Below, one piece after another: positions 1-8,950 of a DNA stretch of 64,000 nt. Within the stretch, counting starts at the first letter, position 1. Every line of letters begins with the position of its first letter. Origin of the DNA: Oscillospiraceae bacterium (GTDB lineage: Bacteria > Bacillota > Clostridia > Oscillospirales > Oscillospiraceae); assembly GCA_015067785.1 (NCBI GenBank), contig SVLR01000004.1:1-64000 (forward strand). The letters are read 5' to 3'. The position numbers and the translations under genes are program-made. Under the pieces are notes generated by a model that worked only from the letters and a program-made list of their open reading frames with translations, had not been told where the DNA came from and made no database searches.

Positions 1-169
1 CTGTACCGGGTCTACCGTTGTCGTGGCAATAGTATGGATTTAATCGCTCATATATCCATTCATAATCCATTACCTTTTCTATCTTCCGAAGAAGATGATC
101 TTGAGGTACTAATGCCTCTAAATCCACGATGATCGCTTCACTTCTTGCGTCTTTTCTCCATTGTTCCAT
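1..169 (-). mobile_element. IS1182-like transposase, N-terminal part only (cut by the window edge)
   Basis: Reverse-strand translation MEQWRKDARSEAIIVDLEALVPQDHLLRKIEKVMDYEWIYERLNPYYCHDNGRPGT resembles the DUF772/IS1182 transposase N-terminus (LVPxDHLLRKI...YCxDNGRP). The frame stays open to base 1. Confidence 0.8.
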
Positions 170-238
170 AAAAACGCCCCCGTTTCCTTTATTATACCAG
201 AAACGGGGGCTTATTGGAAGTTTTTTGACAGACTGCAT

Positions 239-265
239 CCGCGGCACGGAATTACCGTGCCGCGG
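239..265. terminator. Perfect 11-bp stem palindrome (ccgcggcacgg-aatta-ccgtgccgcgg), possible terminator
   Basis: Direct inverted repeat in an intergenic region. Confidence 0.5.
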
Positions 266-492
266 TTTCGCTTTGTAGGGAACGGATTCATGTCAAGAGC
301 AACATAGGTAACACTCGCTCCACTAAATATTCTCTTTGCTGGATTATCAATTCCATTTGTATCGGCATGGGCGTTCGCCTTGTAATGCACTCTTCGCTTG
401 GAATAATACTTATTACAGCGCAGCATGTGCTATATGCACCGAAGTGCACCCTTTACCTTAGAATTAATATTAGAATTAATATTCCTATAAAG

Positions 493-1002
493 CTACGACG
501 GTGTGCTGTGATGGATTGTCGCTCCACGCAAGCTATTATTGACAGGCAAGGCACCATCTTCGTACCATTCGATATTAACGGCCTCCCATTCATTTTTGCT
601 ACCGCCGTAGTAAACATCTTCCAAATTGGAACATGCGATAAAGGCAAATGCTTCAATATGCGTGACACTCCTCGGAATGGTAATGGATATCATACTTTCA
701 CAGCCTCCAAAAGTGCTGTTCTCTATGGTTTTAATTCCATCAGGAACCACAACACTTCTTAGGTTATTACAATCTGAAAATGCACCGTAACCAATCCGTT
801 TCACGCTGCCTGCAATGGAAATGTCTAGTAAACTTGTCATATCACAAAATGCATGATTTCCAATGGAGGTTACGCCCTCCTGAATAGTAATGGTTTGCAC
901 TTCATTCTTTATATCTTCCCAGGGGTCATTAGTATATAGAAAATCACGCATATCACCAACACCAGATATGATAAATACGCCATCTTCAAAACGCCATCTC
1001 AA
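493..1002 (-). CDS. BspA-type leucine-rich repeat (LRR_5) segment; probably the frame-shifted continuation of the upstream LRR ORF
   Basis: LRR_5 motifs (ITIQEGVTSIGNHAFCDMTSLLDISIAGSVKRIGYGAFSDC). The ORF starts with TTG. The in-frame upstream sequence reads GITTQFGACGDNLRW, a linker typical of BspA-like proteins. Confidence 0.65.
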   Translation of the reverse strand: MRWRFEDGVFIISGVGDMRDFLYTNDPWEDIKNEVQTITIQEGVTSIGNHAFCDMTSLLDISIAGSVKRIGYGAFSDCNNLRSVVVPDGIKTIENSTFGGCESMISITIPRSVTHIEAFAFIACSNLEDVYYGGSKNEWEAVNIEWYEDGALPVNNSLRGATIHHSTPS

Positions 1003-1031
1003 GTTGTCCCCGCAAGCACCAAACTGTGTAG

Positions 1032-3272
1032 TTATCCCCCCAAGGTTACCGTACCGTCAATGCAGACCACCTTTGTTGCTGGGACTTCCTCATTCCAGTT
1101 AGCAGGAGACTCAATCTTGTTCCATTGCTCGACTGTACCTTCATACCTTATATTTGTTAGATTGGAGCAGGCCGCAAATGAAAAACTGCCAATATTTGTT
1201 ACGCTTTCAGGAATCGCCACGCTGGTCAAGCTTTCGCAATCAGCGAACGCAACATCGCCAATGGTCGTTACGCTGTCCGGGATAATCACACTGGTTAGGC
1301 TTAAGCACCCCATGAACGCCCCCTCATTAATAATAGTCACGCTGTCAGGGATGGTCACGCTGGTCAGGCTGAAGCAATAATAGAACGCATAATCGCCAAT
1401 TGTCGCTACACCGTCAGGAATCGCCACGCTGGTCAATCTGTAGCAAGAATGGAACGCACCAACGCCAACGGTCGTTACAGGAAGTCCCTTGTAAGTACTC
1501 GGTATGACAAGATCCGAATCGGTACAGCTTCCGATTCCTGTAACCGTATACCCCTTGCCGTCCGCGTTTAGTGTAAATGCCAAACCGGAGGAGCTTGCAC
1601 TTGGTGGCTCTGTGGGTTTCTGTACGGGTGGCTCTGTGGGTTTCTGTACGGGTGGCTCTGTAGGCTTTTGCACCGGAGGTTCGGTAGGTTTCTGTGCCGG
1701 AGGCTCCGTCGGCTTTTGTACAGACGGCTCCGTGGGTTTTTGTGTTCCACCGCTGGGCGTGATATATTTCACGCTTTTGCTCAGCTCGCTCTTCTTAGTG
1801 GCATAATAGCCCTTTGCCACACACTCTACACTGTCTGCCGCCAAATACAGCTTTTCCAGACTGCTGTTGATCGCCGGGACGAGGTCTGTCTTGCCGTGGG
1901 TCTCATAGCCGTACTTCGAGGCGACCAAGGTCATCATAAGAGAAAGCCGCAATTTCTCCAAGGATGCCTTGTCGAATTTCATTTGCTTTAGCTGATTTTC
2001 TGTGGTCTTCCGGGCATCCTGCACCACCTTATCCAAGAAGTACATTTCTGCTGCCTTGCTAAATTCTCCCGTTGCGCCGGGTAATACCAATTTCACCGCT
2101 GAAACAGCAATCGTATAAGGTTTCAGGTCCAAGCTGCTAACTACGATCTTTGAGATCTCCTTAGATATATAATTGCGCAGGGCATTGGTGGCGGCAGCTG
2201 TAACCTTGCCTGCAAGGTTTGCGCCATAGATGTTATATACCTCATTGGCTGCAACCGCTGCAGGCTTCGAGCCGCTTGGATATACGGCAAGCAGCATATT
2301 GCGGTGATCGTCCACTTGATTATAGTAGGCATTGGCATAGTCAAAAACCTTGATCGCCGCTTCCACCGCATCTGCCTTGTTGCCGAATTTATCAACTGCA
2401 CCCGAAAAGTCCTTATAGGTCTCGTGCAGAGAGGAGGTAGACATATATTTTGCCAAGCTCAGCATATCCTTCGTGCCGCCAATGGCATCGTTTAAGTCAC
2501 CGGTAGCACCGTCCAACGCACTCATTGTCTTATCGAGCGGTGTTTTTTTGCTGTCAAAGGCAGAAAGATAGGTTTCGTTGTCTGTCAGGAGTTTTTTGAA
2601 TAAATTGCTGTAATCCTTAATTTCGCCGGTATGATTGATAACATCCAGTCTGTCAAATCTGCCCAAAATCGTGCTCACAAGGAGACCTGACGCAGTGATT
2701 ACCTCGTCCAAAAAATAATCATCGCTGTCAAAAGCAAACAGCTCTAAATTCTTCCCTAAAACTGCAGAATAAACGGAAACCGGATTATTATAGATATGCA
2801 AAATACCGTCTTTTGTTATTTCCACCTTTGCGTTAAACAGCGGCAAAAACTCCTCCAACGGCAAGTAGAGCTTACTGTTTATCGTTTGTGCCTTACTGAA
2901 GGTAATGCTCTCTACGGTTGTATAGTTGCTTTGGGAGGTATAACAGACCACCTGTCCGGATTTGCCGGATTTATCAATAAAGATGCGCCGGGCACCCGTT
3001 ACCGGTTTTCCCCCGCTGGTCTCACTTTTATAATAGAAGGTGTACTTAGAACTACCTTTTGAGCAAGACATTCCTCCAAATTGTGTCAGCATTGTGATTG
3101 GCACAAAAATCTTGCCATTAGATGCTTCGTAGACCGTTTGTGTGTATTTCTTTCCTCGGGCATCCACGGTAATATTTTTCTTTTCCACGCTGTCTTTTGC
3201 TGCATAAACAGTCGGTGGAACAAAGGATAACAGAAGCGCTAACACGATTAAGTAAATAATTGTCTTCTTCAT
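1032..3272 (-). CDS. Secreted surface protein: signal peptide, copper-amine-oxidase-N-like domain, (QKPTEPPx)6 linker, BspA-type LRR domain
   Basis: N-terminal hydrophobic signal; IFVPITML...LYLPLEEFLPLFNAKVEI typical of Cu-amine-oxidase N-like domains; six QKPTEPP units; VTIPDSVTTIGDVAFADCESLTSV LRR_5 repeats. Confidence 0.8.
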   Translation of the reverse strand: MKKTIIYLIVLALLLSFVPPTVYAAKDSVEKKNITVDARGKKYTQTVYEASNGKIFVPITMLTQFGGMSCSKGSSKYTFYYKSETSGGKPVTGARRIFIDKSGKSGQVVCYTSQSNYTTVESITFSKAQTINSKLYLPLEEFLPLFNAKVEITKDGILHIYNNPVSVYSAVLGKNLELFAFDSDDYFLDEVITASGLLVSTILGRFDRLDVINHTGEIKDYSNLFKKLLTDNETYLSAFDSKKTPLDKTMSALDGATGDLNDAIGGTKDMLSLAKYMSTSSLHETYKDFSGAVDKFGNKADAVEAAIKVFDYANAYYNQVDDHRNMLLAVYPSGSKPAAVAANEVYNIYGANLAGKVTAAATNALRNYISKEISKIVVSSLDLKPYTIAVSAVKLVLPGATGEFSKAAEMYFLDKVVQDARKTTENQLKQMKFDKASLEKLRLSLMMTLVASKYGYETHGKTDLVPAINSSLEKLYLAADSVECVAKGYYATKKSELSKSVKYITPSGGTQKPTEPSVQKPTEPPAQKPTEPPVQKPTEPPVQKPTEPPVQKPTEPPSASSSGLAFTLNADGKGYTVTGIGSCTDSDLVIPSTYKGLPVTTVGVGAFHSCYRLTSVAIPDGVATIGDYAFYYCFSLTSVTIPDSVTIINEGAFMGCLSLTSVIIPDSVTTIGDVAFADCESLTSVAIPESVTNIGSFSFAACSNLTNIRYEGTVEQWNKIESPANWNEEVPATKVVCIDGTVTLGG
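1603..1746 (-). repeat. 24-bp in-frame tandem repeat encoding (QKPTEPPV)n, about 6 units
   Basis: Repeated ggtggctctgtgggtttctgtac-type units visible in the + strand. Confidence 0.85.
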
Positions 3273-3289
3273 AATATCACTTCCCCCTT

Positions 3290-3829
3290 TTATTTCGCTT
3301 CAAGAAGCTCGTCATACAGACGGAAAACGCCGCCATAAAGGGCATCTAAAAATTCTGATGTCAAAACAGGAATATAACCATCCTCTGTTTTTGTAAATTC
3401 CAGCTTTATTTCCTTTTCAATGATCTCAGCATTTTTAATGGCATCCTCAAGCGCTGCTACAAGCTCTTCCTCCGTTCGCTTAACGCCATCGGAATCCAAT
3501 TTTTTCACTGCATTATATAAATCCGGTGCATATACCTTTACGGTAGCAACTGCCCCGCTGTCAGTGGCTTCAAACGAAACTGCACTGTAACCGCTTCGTT
3601 CGTCTATTGCTTCCATAAAGATCGGCTCCTCTGATGTTTCCTCTGTCAGCGGAGATAGCATTCCGTCCAGCGCCGTTACCATTTGTTGCGCCTCTTCTTC
3701 AGAAATTGGATTGGAAACGCCCGGTGTATCGTCGTTTGGATTTTTGATAATGGCAAAGATAGCAGCGCCAATCACACAAAGCGCAATTGCGATCCCGCAT
3801 ATCAATAGAATTCCTTTCTTGCTTTTCAT
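3290..3829 (-). CDS. Single-TM anchored hypothetical protein, in an operon with the LRR protein
   Basis: 179 aa; N-terminal TM segment GILLICGIAIALCVIGAAIFAII; 17 bp upstream of the LRR ORF on the same strand. Confidence 0.6.
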   Translation of the reverse strand: MKSKKGILLICGIAIALCVIGAAIFAIIKNPNDDTPGVSNPISEEEAQQMVTALDGMLSPLTEETSEEPIFMEAIDERSGYSAVSFEATDSGAVATVKVYAPDLYNAVKKLDSDGVKRTEEELVAALEDAIKNAEIIEKEIKLEFTKTEDGYIPVLTSEFLDALYGGVFRLYDELLEAK

Positions 3830-3851
3830 TTCTTTCTCTTCCTCCCAAAAT

Positions 3852-3960
3852 AAAAAGTGCGGCTACCGAAGCAGCCGCACAAAAAATGCAAACTCCGATA
3901 GTCGCCAAACTAATCAATATAAGCACCGCAGTGTCCATGTTGACGGAATTTGCATTTTTT
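3852..3960. repeat. Intergenic repeat element copy 1: gtgcggctaccgaagcagccgcac hairpin plus TIR-bounded segment (tgcaaactccg...cggaatttgca)
   Basis: Shares the hairpin and gcaaactccgatagtcgccaaac with 8743-8856. The ends form an imperfect inverted repeat. Confidence 0.7.
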
Positions 3961-4115
3961 ACAATTCCACAACACAGACACAAAAAGGGTACACTAACCC
4001 CACATTAACGATGCTTTTTCATTATTTGATTAGCTTGGCATACTTAGCCTACCACATTCCTATACAAAAATCAACAGAAATACTACCAAAACTGAGCGCG
4101 TTTTCCATAATTTCA

Positions 4116-4144
4116 TTGACGCAGGCTTTATTTCCGTTTATACT
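4116..4144 (+). promoter_or_regulatory. Sigma-70-type promoter TTGACG-N17-TATACT for the OYE/AcnX operon
   Basis: Near-consensus -35/-10 with 17-bp spacing, about 50 bp upstream of the start codon; AAGGAG RBS before the ATG. Confidence 0.7.
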
Positions 4145-4193
4145 ATAGTTGGTACCGTGCGAAAGCACATCAGACAAATAAAGGAGTGTTTTT

Positions 4194-6254
4194 ATGGACG
4201 CGAAATACGAAGCCCTATTTACCCCTTGGAAGATCGGCAATGTGGAGATCAAAAACCGCATTGTTATGTGCCCGATGGGCGGCACTTCCCTCTTTGGCTG
4301 GTTTGAACTGACCGGCTGCGGCTTTGACAAGGAGGCTGCAAAGCTCTTTTTAGAGCGTGCCAACAATAATGTTGGTCTGATTATTCCCGGCATTGCTCCC
4401 CTGCGGGACACCTTCTGGGGTAAGTGGCTGTGGCAAAACCCCAAGATGTTCGAAGAGCTGAAAGTCTTTATGGATGAGATCCATAAGACCGGCGCAAAGC
4501 TTTTCGTGCAGCTCACTGCCGGTATGGGTCGCTCTTGGGCGATCACCGAGCTGGTTGGCCCTCTGCATAAGAACAAGTTCACCCGCGCTCTCATAAAGCC
4601 TGTGCTGGACACCAGCCACGAGCTGGCATCTCCCTCTGCCCAACCCGCCCGTTGGGCTCCGGACATTGAATGTCCCGAGATGACCAAAGAGCAGATCCAC
4701 GAGATCATCGAAGCCTTCGCAAAGACTGCAAAGCTTTGCAAAGATGCCGGTGTTGACGGTGTGGAAGTCCACGCAGTTCACGAGGGTTATTTGCTCGATC
4801 AATTCGCTATTGAATTTTTCAACAAGCGTACCGACGAATACGGCGGCAGCTTCGAAAACCGCTACCGTTTTGCCGCTGAGGTTGTTAAGGCCATCAAGGA
4901 AAGCTGCGGCGAGGATTTCCCCGTCTCTCTGCGCTACTCTGTAGAATCCAAGCTCAAGGGCTTCCAGAAGGGTATTGTTCCCGGCGAGGATGCCAAGGAA
5001 ATGGGCCGAGATATGGCAGAGTCCGAGCGGGCCGCCAAGTATCTGCAGGATGCGGGCTATGATATGCTCAATGCCGACAACGGCACATACGACTCCTGGT
5101 ACTGGGCACATCCGCCTATGTATATGCCCCAAAACTGCAACTTAGACGATGTTGCCCACATTAAGAAATTCGTGGACATTCCCGTGGTCTGCGCCGGTCG
5201 TATGGAGCCGGATGTGGCTGCCAAGGCTATCGCAGAGGGCAAGATCGACGGTATGGGCGTTGCCCGCCAGTTCCTGGCTGACCCCGAATGGATCACCAAG
5301 CTGTTGGAGGATCGGCTGGAAGACATCCGTCCCTGCATCTGCTGCCATTCCGGCTGCTTCAACTTCTCCTCCTCCAAGGGTCACTACAACACCCAGGATC
5401 TGAAGGACACCATGGGCCTTGCCCGCTGCGCCCTGAACGCAGAGACTATGCAGTCCAAGAAACACTACATTGCGCCTGCCAAGAAAGTAAAGAAGGTCGC
5501 TGTTGTAGGCGGCGGTATTGGCGGTATGGAAGCTGCGCTGGTGCTGGCAAAGCGCGGCCACAAGGTCACGCTTTACGAAAAGTCCGGCGAGCTGGGCGGT
5601 GTGTTCATCGCAGCGGCTGCACCCTCCTTCAAGGAAAAGGACCGGGCACTCATCGCTTGGTATAAGCGAGAATTAACCAAATATCCCATTGAAGTGAAGC
5701 TGAACACCGAGGTTAAGGATATTGCCTCTCTGGGTGCTGACGAGGTCATTATTGCCACCGGCTCTACTCCTAACCGCATCCCTGTCCCCGGCATTGAGAA
5801 GGGTATTCAGGCCATCGACTTCTTGCTGGGCAAACACGAGGTCGGACAGAATGTCACCATCATCGGTGGCGGTCTCACCGGCTGCGAGATCGCATACGAG
5901 CTGTACCTGCAGGGCAAAAATCCCACCATCGTGGAAATGATGGACGATCTGGTAGTCACACCCGGCATCTGTCTCGCAAACACCAGCTTCCTGCGTGATT
6001 TCTTTGAGGCCAATAAGGTTGCCGTCCACTTGGAGACCCGGCTGTCTGAGATCACCGACGACGGCGTCACCGTTACCGATAAAGACGGCAAGTCCTTTAA
6101 GATTGATGCTGACAATGTGATCCTCTCCACCGGCTACCGCAGCGCGCCCCTTGCTGAAAAGAGCAAACATGTCCACATCATCGGTGATGCATTTAAGGTC
6201 GGCAATCTGCGCACGGTCATTTGGCAGTCCTGGGATGTCTGTATGAAAATCTAA
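4194..6254 (+). CDS. NADH:flavin oxidoreductase/2,4-dienoyl-CoA reductase-type Fe-S flavoenzyme (Old Yellow Enzyme TIM barrel + FAD/NAD domain)
   Basis: LFTPWKIGNVEIKNRIVMCPM; HEGYLLDQFAIEFFNKRTDEYGGSFENRYRF; Cys cluster CICCHSGC...ARC; VAVVGGGIGGMEAALVLAKRGHKVTLYEK. Confidence 0.92.
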   Translation: MDAKYEALFTPWKIGNVEIKNRIVMCPMGGTSLFGWFELTGCGFDKEAAKLFLERANNNVGLIIPGIAPLRDTFWGKWLWQNPKMFEELKVFMDEIHKTGAKLFVQLTAGMGRSWAITELVGPLHKNKFTRALIKPVLDTSHELASPSAQPARWAPDIECPEMTKEQIHEIIEAFAKTAKLCKDAGVDGVEVHAVHEGYLLDQFAIEFFNKRTDEYGGSFENRYRFAAEVVKAIKESCGEDFPVSLRYSVESKLKGFQKGIVPGEDAKEMGRDMAESERAAKYLQDAGYDMLNADNGTYDSWYWAHPPMYMPQNCNLDDVAHIKKFVDIPVVCAGRMEPDVAAKAIAEGKIDGMGVARQFLADPEWITKLLEDRLEDIRPCICCHSGCFNFSSSKGHYNTQDLKDTMGLARCALNAETMQSKKHYIAPAKKVKKVAVVGGGIGGMEAALVLAKRGHKVTLYEKSGELGGVFIAAAAPSFKEKDRALIAWYKRELTKYPIEVKLNTEVKDIASLGADEVIIATGSTPNRIPVPGIEKGIQAIDFLLGKHEVGQNVTIIGGGLTGCEIAYELYLQGKNPTIVEMMDDLVVTPGICLANTSFLRDFFEANKVAVHLETRLSEITDDGVTVTDKDGKSFKIDADNVILSTGYRSAPLAEKSKHVHIIGDAFKVGNLRTVIWQSWDVCMKI

Positions 6255-6265
6255 GGAGGGAAAAT

Positions 6266-7540
6266 ATGTACTTAACTGATGAACAACAAGCCGTTTTGAA
6301 TGGCTCCAAGGGCGAGACCATGGCCAAGGTTATGAAGACCTTGGTAATGTACGGCGAGACCTTCGGTGCTGATAAGATGGTGCCCGTTACATCCGAATAT
6401 AACCATCTTGTTACTTCTTTCGGCCTTAAGATGATGAAGCCGGTTTTTGATTTGATGCAGCAGCTCATCGATGCCGGTACGGTCTCCGGACAGAAGTTTT
6501 CCGTTGACCCCCGTCCTTTGGACAAAAATGTGCCTGCTAACTTCCTGATGAATTTCATCTTTAATAACTTTATGTACTCCAAGCAGGCGGACTATGAAAA
6601 GCAGCTGCAGCAGCTGGGTCTTATGAATGAGGACGCATTTACCTGCGCCTGCTACTTGGACCAGATGGGCAACAAGCCCCAAAAGGGCGATGTGCTGAGC
6701 TGGGCAGAGTCCTCCGCTGTCGTCTATGCCAACTCTGTTTTGGGCGCCCGCTGTAACCGGAACTCCGGCATTATGGACATTATGGGTTCTATTGCCGGCT
6801 GCGTCCCCCACTTTGGACTGCTGACCGACGAGGGTCGTAAGGCCACCTGGATCGTAAAGGTCGAATGCAAAAAGAAGCCGGAAGCACAGCTTCTGGGCTC
6901 CGCCATCGGTATGAAGGTGATGGAGGATGTACCTTATATCACCGGAATGAACCAGTGGCTTGGCACGGAGCTCAACGATGAAAACTGTGCATATCTTAAG
7001 GACTTCGGCGCAGCCACCGCCTCCAACGGCGCGGTTGGTCTTTATCACATTGAAAACCTGACCCCCGAGGTAAAGGAGCAGGGCGCTGCCCTCATCGCCG
7101 AGGGTGCAAAGGTCTATGTGATCGACGATGCCGAGCTGGAAAGAGTCAAAAACAATTATCCTGTTATGTGGAAGAATGCCGACGTAGCACCAAAGCTGTG
7201 CTTCATTGGCTGTCCCCATATGTCTATGCAGCAGCTCATTGACTGGACGGTCCGTGTAGAGGAAGGTCTGAAGGCCTCCGGCAATAAGAAGGTACTGATC
7301 CCCACCGTGTTTACCACCGCCCCTGCCGTTAAAAAAGAGTTTGAAAAGACCGAGTATGCAAAGCGGCTAGAAAAGACCGGTGTGATCCTCTCCTATATCT
7401 GCCCGCTGATGTATATGAATAACCCCTTGGCCGGCAAGATGCCCGTCATCACCTGCTCCAACAAGCTGCGGACCTACACCACCGCGCGCTTCTATACTGA
7501 GGACGAGATCCTCGTAAAAATCACAAAGGGAGGTAACTAA
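6266..7540 (+). CDS. Aconitase X catalytic (large) subunit, DUF521 family
   Basis: MYLTDEQQAVLNGSKGETMAKVMKTLVMYGE, SAVVYANSVLGARCNRNSGIMDIMGSIAG and CPHMS match AcnX signatures; ATG at 6266 is preceded by AAGGAGGG. Confidence 0.88.
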   Translation: MYLTDEQQAVLNGSKGETMAKVMKTLVMYGETFGADKMVPVTSEYNHLVTSFGLKMMKPVFDLMQQLIDAGTVSGQKFSVDPRPLDKNVPANFLMNFIFNNFMYSKQADYEKQLQQLGLMNEDAFTCACYLDQMGNKPQKGDVLSWAESSAVVYANSVLGARCNRNSGIMDIMGSIAGCVPHFGLLTDEGRKATWIVKVECKKKPEAQLLGSAIGMKVMEDVPYITGMNQWLGTELNDENCAYLKDFGAATASNGAVGLYHIENLTPEVKEQGAALIAEGAKVYVIDDAELERVKNNYPVMWKNADVAPKLCFIGCPHMSMQQLIDWTVRVEEGLKASGNKKVLIPTVFTTAPAVKKEFEKTEYAKRLEKTGVILSYICPLMYMNNPLAGKMPVITCSNKLRTYTTARFYTEDEILVKITKGGN

Positions 7541-7542
7541 CT

Positions 7543-7986
7543 ATGAAAGAATTCAAAGGTCGCGTTGTCGCCCCCGGTACCGTTACCGCTCCCGCACTGG
7601 TCTCCCACGGCGGTCTTAATACGCTGGCATCCTTCCAGAAGGCGCTGCAGTTCGGTGATAAGAAGGCCACCTGCGGCGATCAGAATAATCCCGATCTCTA
7701 TAACAAGGAGATGCTGGGAAAAGCGCTCTGTCTGCCCCAGACTATCGGCTCTACCACCGGCGGCTTGGTGCTGTACTGCGCCTGTGCTATGGAGCGTCAG
7801 CCTGCTTGTATGCTGTTCAGCAAACCCATCGACTCTTTGGCAGCCGCAGGCTCGATCTTAGCTTCCGTATGGCTGGACGGTGTATCGATGCCTGTTGTGG
7901 ACAGCTTGGGCGATGAATTTTTAGACTATGTCAAGGACGGTATGACCATCACAGTCAGGGAAGACGGACTTGTCTGCGTTGACTGA
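7543..7986 (+). CDS. Aconitase X swivel (small) subunit, DUF126 family
   Basis: VVAPGTVTAPALVSHGGLN..., IGSTTGGLVLYCACAM; directly follows the AcnX large subunit. Confidence 0.87.
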   Translation: MKEFKGRVVAPGTVTAPALVSHGGLNTLASFQKALQFGDKKATCGDQNNPDLYNKEMLGKALCLPQTIGSTTGGLVLYCACAMERQPACMLFSKPIDSLAAAGSILASVWLDGVSMPVVDSLGDEFLDYVKDGMTITVREDGLVCVD

Positions 7987-8006
7987 TCTACAAAATAATT
8001 CTTTAG

Positions 8007-8042
8007 AAAAGGCTGTCTCACCTTGTCGGTGAGACAGCCTTT
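8007..8042. terminator. Bidirectional terminator hairpin
   Basis: aaaaggctgtctcac-cttgtcg-gtgagacagccttt between convergent genes. Confidence 0.85.
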
Positions 8043-8703
8043 ATTCCTCTGCTTGTGTTTTAAGCTCCAAGCCTTTTTCTTTCAGAAATTCACCCAAATA
8101 AATCATTTCGGCTTGTTTTCTTGCAGAAACCGCTTCCTCAAACAGGTCAAATATACCGAGGTTTATCGTTTCTCCCTTGAATTTCAGGCGTGCCCGCCAT
8201 TTGCCGCTGCGTTTTTCGAAAGAAACACCTCGCACACCACTTGTATTGGCTGCCGTAAGCTTCATGTTCTTAATTTTTGTGATCTGCGTTCCATCCACAA
8301 ATCCCGCCCACACTCTTGCACGCTCCACGGCGTATTTACTGGCGCATTTCGAACACATACTTATGTCGGGATTTTTGAGTGTATCGGTTGCTTTATAGGT
8401 AATTTCTCCACATTCACATCTGCACTCCCACATTGGGGTCGTCCGTTCTCCTCGGGGATTTCTTTGGTCTGCCCGACCAAGTACCTCCAATTTCCCAAAT
8501 ACCTTTCCCGTCAAGTCCGGTGATTTCTTACAGCCGCAGCTGGTGGTATGGCCTCTGTTGAGGTTGGCTGTTGTTACAACACAGGTGCCACCGCAATCAC
8601 ATTTACAGAGCCATTGGCGCTGCCCCCGTAGGGTGGATTCTGTTTGCACTACCACTTCCAACCTATCAAATCTTCGGCCGATCAGACTTATATATTTTTT
8701 CAT
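8041..8703 (-). CDS. AP2-domain protein with two zinc-ribbon-like Cys repeats
   Basis: WLCKCDCGGTCVV...HTTSCGCKK and WECRCECGEITYKA...CSKC, followed by the AP2-like SGVRGVSFEKRSGKWRARLKFKGETINLGIFDLFEEAVSARKQAE. Confidence 0.8.
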   Translation of the reverse strand: MKKYISLIGRRFDRLEVVVQTESTLRGQRQWLCKCDCGGTCVVTTANLNRGHTTSCGCKKSPDLTGKVFGKLEVLGRADQRNPRGERTTPMWECRCECGEITYKATDTLKNPDISMCSKCASKYAVERARVWAGFVDGTQITKIKNMKLTAANTSGVRGVSFEKRSGKWRARLKFKGETINLGIFDLFEEAVSARKQAEMIYLGEFLKEKGLELKTQAEE

Positions 8704-8742
8704 TTTTCTCCTATATCTATTCCGATGGTCTTTTTTTCTAAC

Positions 8743-8856
8743 AAAAAAGTGCGGCTACCGAAGTAGCCGCACAAAAAAGCAAACTCCGATAGTCGCCAAA
8801 CCAACTCTGCGGAAAAGACAAATCTTCGCACCAACAGAAACGGGATTTGCATTTTT
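8743..8856. repeat. Intergenic repeat element copy 2 (same family as 3852-3960)
   Basis: aaaaaagtgcggctaccgaagtagccgcacaaaaaagcaaactccgatagtcgccaaac ... cgggatttgcattttta. Confidence 0.7.
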
Positions 8857-8950
8857 ATCAAATTCTTTTTGTTGCTGCGAAAAAAGGCATAGTATCCCTA
8901 AAGAAAAAATTCCGGTTTATTACGGGATTTTTTGTCAAAATAAAGAAAAA

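Noticed and set aside
1603-1746. Regular 24-bp repeats considered as CRISPR
   Set aside because: Contiguous in-frame QKPTEPP-coding units without spacers; a protein linker repeat.
3699-3983. 94-aa minus ORF with hydrophobic stretch (MDTAVLILISLATIGVCIFCAAASVAALFILGG)
   Set aside because: Overlaps the repeat element and the 3290-3829 CDS; the same repeat at 8743 contains stops in this frame, so coding is unlikely.
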